NCBI GenBank assembly: GCA_012932295.1
Contig: JAAONU010000017.1
Location: forward strand, 2,418,001-2,482,000
From: Cyclina sinensis
Taxonomy: Eukaryota; Mollusca; Bivalvia; Venerida; Veneridae
DNA length: 64,000 bases
Direction: 5' to 3'
The notes under the pieces are model-generated. The model ran no database searches and was not told where the DNA came from. It worked only from the letters and a program-made list of their open reading frames with translations. Both the position numbers and the translations under genes were made by a program. This document shows, piece after piece, positions 51,714 to 62,400 of this stretch (positions are counted from its first letter, which is position 1; every line of letters begins with the position of its first letter).

Positions 51714-52946
51714 GGGTCCATCCGAAGATCTAGATCTACTGTATAACCCAACAATCGATTTCCGATTATGACTGGGTGTCCAATGCGCTAATAATCGGGG
51801 AACAAGCTGTTAAAGAAGTTTATGTTACATGTGTTAAAAGATTAGACATAGTATATTACAGTTAAAAAGTAAAAACAGAGATGAGTTTACATATTGACCG
51901 CCGCCAGTCTCTCAGAGAAAATACTGAGACTGGGGCTAGATTTGACCTCGGGGGGAAGGGAGTTCCAGAGTCTAATAGATCGTGGGAAAAAAAGAGTTGG
52001 CAAAGAACTGAGTTTTAGAGTAGGGGATGAGGTAGTTAAGGTTCCTAGTGGATAAAAGTTGACTGATATCTACTGCAACTGTTTAGGTTCTAATTTTATA
52101 AAACCTGATTAGGTTTTTTAACCTTTTCTTTAGGGATTGCCATTCAAGGGATTTCAGCATTTGTTTGACTCTGCTAGTGTATCAATCATTCATGACATAC
52201 CTGGCGAAAACCTCAAAACGACCCAAACATCCACAAACAACACGAAAAAATGTTAGTATTGTTTCGTTTGAATCATGGATATTGCCAGTTAATAACCTGT
52301 TACGAATAAAATAATCAAAAACCAAAGAGAAATACAAAGGATATATTGTTATGTTTGTGAACCACTTGATGAGTTCAAAAGAGCCAAATTTTATAATTGT
52401 AATTGTTATGTATGGTGGATGTTAAGTTAAATATTGTATTACAATATTATTTCGGGACATAAATTCACGCCATAAGTAATTTTATCAACCAAAAACACAA
52501 CAACAAAAAATGAATAAGAATGAGTTTCGATTAACAAGCTGAAATCCCCGTACACCACTCTTAAAATAGAGAAAACCCCAAACAACATAATTCAGCAATA
52601 TTTCAAACATAAAAGTGAGCGATCAACTATAGTTGCACCTTTATATAATATTATGTGTATACACTTTTGAATAAAATCGTATTTCTTATAGTCTGAATAC
52701 GGTTATGCTAAACAGCAATTCTTTAAAGTAACAAGCACATGCAAAACTAAATTAATAATATTATAATCTGAGTACTGTTTTTGTCAAATTTCACAAAAAA
52801 TGGTCTAAAATAGTTGTTCCTGTTTCTCGCATAATCTTTAATGTGTTTTTTTTTGTATTTCTCAGTCGTGATATTATTGTTAAAATGATTTGATACTTGC
52901 TGTTTTCTACTTAAAATGCGTAAAGATTAAAAAACAAAAACAACAA

Positions 52947-52998
<52 letters not shown>

Positions 52999-53247
52999 CA
53001 CTAAAGCATAGGAAAATGAACAAATTGTTTGGGGTTTTTGCATGATACAAGATGTGTTTGGGATTTTTATCGTGTGACACTGTCTCGTATTATTATTGAT
53101 TGTTTACTATTTTCCCTGTTGTTTTCTACCTTATAGTGAATTTGATTTACAAAATGAACATTTTACATTGGATTTAATCATTTATTTATGATGTTATGGT
53201 AATGTTTGGGGTCATTTGGTGTTGTTTTGGTGTTTTCGGATGGACCG
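51714..53247. mobile_element. 1.5-kb non-autonomous DNA transposon (Mutator-like)
   Basis: Ends GGTCCATCCGAA at 51715 and TTCGGATGGACC at 53235 are a perfect 12-bp inverted pair. Direct repeat CTTTTACTG lies at 51705-51713 and 53248-53256, a 9-base target duplication as in Mutator-like elements. No transposase ORF. It carries a (CA)n run and fills most of the gap between the USP3 and ZCCHC4 starts. Confidence 0.7.
52953..52993 (+). repeat. (CA)n microsatellite
   Basis: About 20 CA units, uninterrupted, inside the Mutator-like element. Confidence 0.95.
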
Positions 53248-53389
53248 CTTTTACTGGAGTAAGAAACGATAAAGACTTACGCTGCGATATTAAATATTTA
53301 GTTACTTTATACCTTCATGAAATTATCGATAGATATAGTTAGTTTATTCCAAGCAACTAAGGGCAATCACTCTTACAAATTAATCGCAT

Positions 53390-53462
53390 ATGGCTGTCAA
53401 CAGCGGTAATATCGACGTAATTATTGAACATGATGTTGAAAACATACCACTATGCAATCATG
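53390..53462 (+). CDS. ZCCHC4: ZCCHC4 first coding exon
   Basis: ATG starts MAVNSGNIDV and the exon ends in phase 1 at CAT G|GTAAAA. Joined to exon 2 it reads CNHGPTLLF, the same place as CPHGPTLLF in vertebrates. Start choice rests on this join and on the good fit in length (24 codons before the finger). Confidence 0.88.
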
Positions 53463-56400
53463 GTAAAATAATTATTTAATTTAAGATTTTTCAATAGGAA
53501 CGTTTTGTTTTTACTTTTCTATCTTTGCGCTGTCCTGATATGTAATATAATTTCGCGACGTTACTTAAAGCAAACTGGTGACGATCGTGTTTTCAGGAGC
53601 GGATCTGTGGTCCAGTGGTAACGCGCTGGACTGGTAAAACAGGGGTCCCGAGATCGATCCCCCGCTCCTCCACTAACATTACTAATTGTCTTTCAGATTA
53701 GTCTCAATATTTCGACTGCAAGACCAACCGATTTACAAACTGATATTACATAGATGTCGGCCTTTACGTCTGAACCAGTTAGATTCACTAAGTTGGAAAT
53801 CTAGGTTTGAAAATATAACCAATCAATAAACTTCCGTCAGGTAGAGTTTTAGAAGTGTCCAATAAAAACATGTTGACATGTGTAGAGTTTATAAGTGTTA
53901 TCAACTTACGCATAAAAAAACATAAAATTTTCTTATCTATTTTCTCTTATATTGATTCAGTTTGGAATAAGCTTTACAGGTATGTATTTTTTTTTCAAGA
54001 AATATTGAGTGTAAATCTACATTTGAGTCTGTCAAAGTAAGTGACCCTACAAAAATATTTCACACTTTCCGCTAATTGTGGAAACAACTTTTCATGTACT
54101 TGACGTAATCAGTTTGACAAAACATTTGGTTGACGAAACAGCTGTAAAGCAAGCAGTCATGCTATTCACGGGAGCTCTATGTAAATTGCAGTTTTAATTT
54201 TCCCATTCATGTAATTTTTAGGTCCAACATTATTGTTCTCAAGATATGATAGGAAATCTGGATCAGAAAGACGTTTCTTTGCTTGCTCCGCTTTTAGAGA
54301 CCGTAAAGCTTGTCCATTCTTCAGATGGGCTGATGACGTTAAAAATGTGGACAAAGACAAATGGGTACACCACAGTGATGGATTAAAACACACCTTTAGT
54401 CATGAAGAAATGAGAAAAAGGTAAGATCTGCACCTAGCTAGAAATATATCATACTAGTTACTTGTTAATCATCACAAAATTTCATTTCAGTTGGGGCCAC
54501 AGTGGCCTAATTAATTTTAGCGTTGACGGTTTGACCCATTTTATAGACATTTGTTTATTATTGTCAAACCTTAAAAGACATTGCCTATCAAAAATTTTCT
54601 CGATGTTTCTTCGACAAGTCTGATTAGTTGGGCCACAAACACTTATAAACTTTTTCTGCTAGTTCCTACATGTACTGCGCTCAGTGATTGTTAGTGTGTC
54701 AGAGAATAAGGCAAGTTGGGGAACCAGTCAAACACCTGTCCAAAGATTGTTTAAAAGGATGAAAATTTTGTGTAGTATTGGAGTTTTTGTGTCGCCCTTT
54801 CGAAGAAAAGGCGATACATAGGGATTACTTTGTCCGTCGGTCCGTCACGAAAACTTAACGTTGGCTATAACTTTGCCATTTCTAAACATTATCTTATCAA
54901 ACTTTCAAATTGTATTGCTTATGACAACAGGGTCAGGTTGATGCCAAAATTTCTAGGTCAAGGTCATATTTGACAGAGTTATGCCCCTTTTTATACATGG
55001 ATTTTGTCATGAAAACTTAACGTTGGGAATAACTTTGCCATTTTTTAACATTTCAACATCAAACTTCGAAATTATATTGCTTACGACAACAGGGTAATGA
55101 TGATGCCAAAATGTGTAGGTCAAGGTCACAATTGACAGAGTTATGCCCCTTTTTGTACTTGGATTTTGTCATGAAAACTTAACATTGGCTATAACTATGC
55201 CATTTCTTAATATTTTTTCATCAAACTTTCCAGTTGTAATGCTTACAACTGTATCACTTAAGACGACACCATTTCTCAAGGGCAGATAACCCTCAAATTT
55301 ATTTTTGCAATGTTATGCCCCTTTTTCAAGTTAAAATTTCTTGGTTAACCTTTTTCTTTATGTCCATGTCACAAAAAGTGTCAAGGATATTCCATTCAAA
55401 CTTGGAATACTTGATCACCAGCAAGACCCCTGCAAAGATTGTTGGTACCCATGTCCCTGGGGTCACAGTTAGCCCCACCTCCAGGGGTCACTTGATATTG
55501 CTTATACTTATATATAGGAAAAAAAACTTCTTAAGCCTAGAAATAAAATATTAACTGACATGAGATGGGTAAGTACTCCCCCCCCCCCCCCCCCCACTGT
55601 CCCCTCTGCATGGGAATCCGCTCCCCCCCCCCTTGATTTTGCTTATACTTATATATAGGAAAAAAAGCTTCTTAAGCCTAGAAATAAAATATTAACTGAC
55701 ATGAGATGGGTAAGTACCCACCCACTACCGTCCCCTCTGCATGGGAATCCGCCCCCCCCCCCCCCCTCCCCCCATGGGCCCAATTTTTTTTTTTTTTTTA
55801 AATTTTAAAACATAGGTACTTTACTCCTCCTCTCTCCCCCCCCCCCCCCCCCCCCACAGGCCCAATTTTTTTTTTAAAATTTTAATACATAGGTACTTTA
55901 CTCCTCCTCCCCCCCCCCCCCCCCCCCCCCCCCCCCACCAGGCCCAATTTTTTTTTTTTTTTAAATTTTAATACATAGGTACTTTACTCCTCCCCCCCCC
56001 CCCCCCCCCCAACCACCCGGGCCCAATTTTTTTTTTAATACACTTTAATTCACTTGGGCCTCTTGTTTAACTTGGCGTATAATTAATTATCCAGCACTGA
56101 GAAAAGTGGAGCATGCTGTCTGTGGACAGGTATTGTTGTACTTTGACTAGCATGCATTCTTTTCCAGCAGGCTCTTGTTTACCTTTTTAGTTATTCTAAC
56201 AGAGTACCCAAGGGCGACACAAGTGTTCCACTGAACACCCATCTAGTATGAATTTTGTTTGCAAAGAAGGATAACAGGTATTTTGATTTACATAAATGTG
56301 AAGATAAATTATTTCTGCATCAAATAAGATCAGAATTTTAAGTGATTTTCATTGAACAAGAAAAATACATGATGTAAATCAAGATTTTCATATGACAAAC

Positions 56401-59400
56401 ATTTACATCTAATGAAATATGACCATTTATTAGTACGTTCTTAGATAGGCACCAGACATGGTATATGAGCGCAATATGGCTTGGCATAACTCCTTAACCC
56501 TAAGTGTCTGTTGTTGAGGCCGTAAGCTGTAATATCACATTAACTGTCAGTTTAGTTTTCGTTATGGCTAATGCATTTACAATGTTTTAAAAAAGATTAT
56601 GGTAACCAAAATATAAGATAAAAAATTTGAAAAAAAAAAGAATCTTTGAGTGAGATTTAAGTCTCCCATTTCCTTTCGAGGTAAGACTTCATTTACTTCT
56701 TTGGAAAGACCTTCACCCACAAAACTGAAGTAAACTTTTTAAAAATGTAAAACAGAGCAAATAAAAATATCAGTTGTAACAAGAGTGTATGCTGTATGCA
56801 GCACTGGTCTCATGTAACAGTGGATTATTATTTTGCTTGCTCATATGTTTATCAGCATTTTGCCCCACTGGAGTGGTGTGAGGGAAGGGAGTAGGTTTAG
56901 ATAAAGTAAACATCCGTTTATCTAATGCTTATCACCAAAGAAGAGTTCTGTTTGAATTCTGTTTTTTGGTGAACACTCACTGAACCCATCAGAATCTAAC
57001 CTGTTGGGAATCTTCAGAAATCAAAGTCTTATATATGCCTGCTACACTCCTGATGGGGCAAAAATTGATATATGCTAAAGAAATGCATGGCAGCTTGTCC
57101 AGAATTTTAACCTGTTCTTTTTATATAAAATATTTTTCAGACTAACACAGATTATGAAATTAGATGAGTCTGAGAGATCTCTTTGTATTGATTGTGGGTT
57201 GTTGCTGTTACCAGGGGAACAGAATTCACACAATGGTCAAGGGCACACTTTGAGGTCAAACATCTCAAAAGAATTGCTCGGAAAACCATCACAACTTTTT
57301 AAACCACTGGAAGACAACAAAACTTTCGCTGTAATATAAAATATTTTTGAATTAATATTTCATAAACTTTTTTGTAGCCTTTTTGTAGCTTATAAGAGTT
57401 ATGGTTGAGTGCACACCATAACTCTTCAGGAGCCATTCAGGGATGCTCCTGTATCTAAAATGGTTTCAGAATTAAAAATTATTTTGCTATTATAATGAAT
57501 AATATAATATATTATATAATGAATTTCTGAAGAAGGTGCGTGTTTCAGTAAAGTGCACACCACTACCACCAGTATAAGTTCAAACTACATCCAGGAATTG
57601 ATTCTGTCTTTAAAGCTCAGTGGTCTAGAGCATTGTGATTTCAAGTTACACTCGAACCCTGTTACTATGCACCACGTTATAATGCTAACCTCAGTATTTA
57701 TGAATATGAATCCTGTGAAGACTGTGACTTTTTTTTTTTTGCACTGTATCTTTTGTTACAGAAGAAAGTTCTTAAGATAAGCAACATCGCAACATTAAAC
57801 ATATATCAGAAAGATAGGAAGAAGTTCATTAATATTTTGTATGATTAAAAAATAAAACAAACTTTAGTTGGAGCATTTAAGTTGGTTTTTTCCACAGCTG
57901 CAAAGCCACAACTTTTAATGTTGACTTCAATAAAGACACCATAACAGTTACCTGGAAGCAGAAGCAGATTGTTGTTCATTGATAGTGTTACTACAGTAAT
58001 TTTGTCTTGAAATAAAAACTATTTATATAAATTTTGTAACCATTTATTTATATTTGTAATTTGTAGGTATTCATAAGGTTTCAATTTTCAAATTAAGTTT
58101 AAGTTTGTAAGTGTATTCTTACCATGTTAAATCCATTTTTCATTCCAGCAATACCTGTTTTCCCATTCCACTGTTGATTTTGTGATAGATATTCTGGTTT
58201 CCTTAGACATAACACATGTTCTTTGTATTGGATGTCCAAGGTAAGTCTAAAACCAGTATTTGTGTTAAAAAAAGAATTCTTTTACTTCCAGTTAATTGCA
58301 CAAATGTAAATAACTTTGTCAACTTGAAGCATAATAAAAAGAAACATCAGTATAGATCATATATTGCCTTCGTGATCAAAGACAAACATAATGACCTCTA
58401 CATATATGTATATTTTTTAAAGTTTCTTTGTAAAAAAACAGCTAGTATTTCATTCAGTAAGAGACCCTTTTGCTCAGATCTGCTAGCTTAATTGATTAAG
58501 AAAAACAAGCATTTATTAAGGCTGTGAGAAATACTTAGGACAAAAATACCCTCATAAAAACCTTGGGAGGGGAGAGGGGGGTATTGGGGGGGGGGAATGA
58601 TTTGTCTGGAGCGATAAGCCCAAATAGCTTACATCTTTGAAAAGTTACTTGTTATTTCACAAACTTGTTTTTTTTTACACTGATTTTTGTTAAAAGGTTG
58701 TGAAATACTAGTAGGAAGTTCATTTTTATGTTCCTCATCGAAGATGAGGGGGCATATAGTTTTGCAAATGTCGGTCCGTCGGTAGACACTTTGTTTCCGA
58801 TCAATAACTAGAGAATGCTTTGACCTTGGTTCACCAAACTTGGTATGCTGGTTGGTCATCACCAGTAGATGACCCCTATTGATTTTGAGGTCTTTAGGTC
58901 AAAGGTCAAGGCCACAGGGACCTTGATCCTAAAAACGGTTTCTGATCTAACTAGAGAACGCTTGCACCTTGAACACAAGCAGTTATGTGCTGCTGGGGGG
59001 CATTTATGTTTTACAAACATTTCTTGTTCTTTTAGGATCCATGAAGCAGTGAAACAGAAATACCAAGATGAGACAGCATCTGGACTGCGAAGTTTATTGT
59101 TAGATTTGGATCATCGATATGTAAGCAAAGCAGCTTAGCGTAACTTAAGTTGTATATTGTTTTTACCTAAACTGTTTAGAATTTATATACCCAAGTTGTG
59201 TACAAAATTGTCTTTTCTTATTCCAACTGTGAACTTTTTTTGCAAGCTACAAATTAATGAACTTAAATTTTCAGGGGTTTCATTAAGTTTTTGAGTTTGA
59301 GGGAGTACATGTAAAGTAGGCGGGTGATTTGCTGCCAGTTTGTTATAAAATAAGCCTGATTTTAAGAAAAGTAGCCAGGAAAAAATAAAAATAGCCGGGT

Positions 59401-62400
59401 GATTTACCCAGCTCCCGGGTCTTAATGAAACCCCTGATTTTACCGAGTGATTAACAAAAAACCCCAGCGGGAATTCATTAACCAATATAATGATGAATTT
59501 CTTTGAAAAAAAAATTGACCAAACAATATTTTATAGTCATCTCATTAATTACTTCCCCATTTGTAAGAATGATAAAGGATTTTCAGAACTGAATTAATTG
59601 TTGTCAACAAAACAGCTGAAAATTCTTTATTAGCCAAAAAATATTTTTTCAATTGTCTCTTTAATGTCTTCCCTGTCTGTTAGGATTATAAAAAAATTCA
59701 GAACTGAACTGATTGTTGCTGTTCTGCACAGTTCTATTTTAAACTTGTTTAATCCGATATATTCAATTAGATGAAATTGATAATATAAGAAGACAAAATT
59801 AATATTTTCTTACACATTTAAAGTTACAGTTATTCCCACCCTCAGAGTTTTGTCTATACAATATGATGAACCATCATTTCTTTGGTGGAGAATCGGATCA
59901 AGAGACCTACAGTGATTTAATACAAGAGAAAGATGGTCAGAAGGTTGCCATGGTGATTGATCCACCATTTGGAGTAATGGTTGATGCTCTCACAGCTACT
60001 ATAAATAAAATACAAGATGAATGGAGGCAGGCAAAAGGTATTTCATGAAGTTGTCTTGATAAACTAGTGTAAACTTTCTAATTTACGTGAGATGGTAAAT
60101 TGCTGTAAAATTCATTATTCTTTTTGATAAAAGAATGACCAAAATGAAGGTCAAGTGAGTTCTATTATAGAGGAAATGGGGGAAACAGGTTCAGTAAATA
60201 TCGCTTCAGATTTGTAAACTTAGCTTTGTACTGGTAGATTATAGATTCCTTTATTAAACTGTAATATCAGTTGCTACATTGTTATTCAGAGCTGTTTGTA
60301 CGTGTAATAGCTGTAATCTAATATATTTGTATGTTACAACAATTTCAGGCATAGATGGCACACACTCTGACCAGATGCCAGTGTTTTGGTTTTTCCCGTA
60401 CTTCATGGAACAAAGGGTTGTTACTCCAACTTCCGGTTACACTATGTTAGATTACAAGGTAAAATCTTCATGTTTATTATTGAAAATATTCAGAGCTACC
60501 ATTGAATGTCGAGAATATTTTAAACATGATGACTTATACATATTTTATCAGACAGTTTACAATACGCAAATCAATAAAAAAAAATGTGATAAAATGTATA
60601 ATCACATTTATTCTAAAGAATGAATTTGAATATTGGCATAATCAGAATAATTTAATTTCAGCATCCAGGTGATACAGTTGATATTAGTACCACATGACTT
60701 TCCAGTCAGCTTTGTATTTGGATTTGTTTGTAGTTTATCTGCATACAACTGCTTTCGACTAAATTACAGCTGTTCAGTAAAATTTACCAAATTTACCAGT
60801 TATTGCCAGAATGGAAATAAAATCACAAAAAAAGAAGAGAAATCTGTTGTTTTTTTTTTTTTTCAGGTGGGTTATGACAATCATGACTTGTTTAGGGGTG
60901 AGAAGGGCAGAAAAAAGGGTTCTCCAGTCAGGATCTTCACTAACCTGTCTCCAGGCTTGATAGCCTTGCCAGCCTCTCAGGGTTACTGGTAAACACTTGG
61001 CTTTATTATTGTCAAGGTTTTAAGTGTTTGAAGAAATTCAGTGTATGAATTTTGAAATGATACATTTTTTTAAATCAGAGGTTTAATGTTGGAGGATTTT
61101 CAAGACTTTCTGTCCCTGTGGGTCCCTGTGTCATAAAAAAATTACAGTGTAAATGCACTTGCATTGTTTAACTTTATATCAGATAATTTCTTTACATCAC
61201 CATAACTTGATTGCAAGGCCACTTAACCAAGAATTTTATTTGACATGGAATCCTTACCATGAAACATGTAGCAGCTGTGAACAGTAGATCAGAAATTACC
61301 GGTATTTGCTTTCTACTGGTGACTTCTCTTAAACATTTGTAAGCAAACAAGTAAAATAAAATACAACAGTAGCAGAAGTAAATCAACTCTTAAAAAACAA
61401 AAAATCATGCCATCTTGAAAAGCCATGCTGATTTTACATCTTAAATATGAGATCACATTTTTTTGATTGACAGTTTGTCAATTAGCAATTAAAGTCCTAT
61501 TAATTGAAATTAATATTTTAAAGGGGCTGTGCTCCAGATGACAAAAAAAAGAAAGTTTTCTTGTATTATAAATTTCTTGTAATATTTATGACTAATGCTT
61601 AAAAAATAACTTACTGACAAAAAATAAGTCAAATAATTACATTATAAATTGATTTTTTTCCCTTTCAATGTGCTATACCGTAACGCGACGGTATAACTAT
61701 ATCGTATAAGATTTAAAGTAAATATCTGTAATATCACATGCGGCGATGGTGGTGACAGTAAAAGCGTTGGAAATATTTTGTTAACATGAGGGTCCAGAGT
61801 TCAAATCTGGCTGGAGCGAAAATATTTTTTTTATTCTATTTTGACTTTTATAATCAGTTTTGAAGTAAAATATTATGTTGTTATAATCTCACGGCATCTA
61901 AATATATAATTTATGAAAAAAATTATTTTATGTCAAATCTGGAGTACAGCCTCTTTAAGTGAAAATTCCAACAAATGCACATCTCAGTGACAGAAAGCTG
62001 GATGAGAAAAAATCTTCATTTCCAGGTACTGTGATCAGTGTAAGGCATACAGGTCGAAGGAAAATAAACACTGTTTCAAGTGTGAGACTTGTCCAACTAA
62101 GGTACTATATCTTTTCTTACTTCTCTCTTCTTTGAAAATCTGTAATGCACAAGTTCTAAGTTCTTATGAGACCACTGACACACCTGCTTTAAGTCTTGGA
62201 AATTAATTCAAGAAGTTTCATGGACACCTTGTTTAAAGACTAAGATTGAAGGTGTCATTAAACATCTGGGCAGGACTTGCTTGTTTTGGTTTGAAACTGA
62301 AAGGGATAGGTCACCAGTCACAAATTGTACATTAAGATGAAAATGTTGTCAAAATACGTAAATGTGTTATGGGCCATTTCAGTAAAACATATATCCCACC

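Noticed and set aside
54166..54393. 75-codon minus-strand ORF
   Set aside because: Antisense shadow of ZCCHC4 exon 2.
57600..57665. tRNA-like boxes (AGCTCAGTGG, CTCGAACCC)
   Set aside because: No acceptor or arm pairing and no clear SINE body; at best a remnant.
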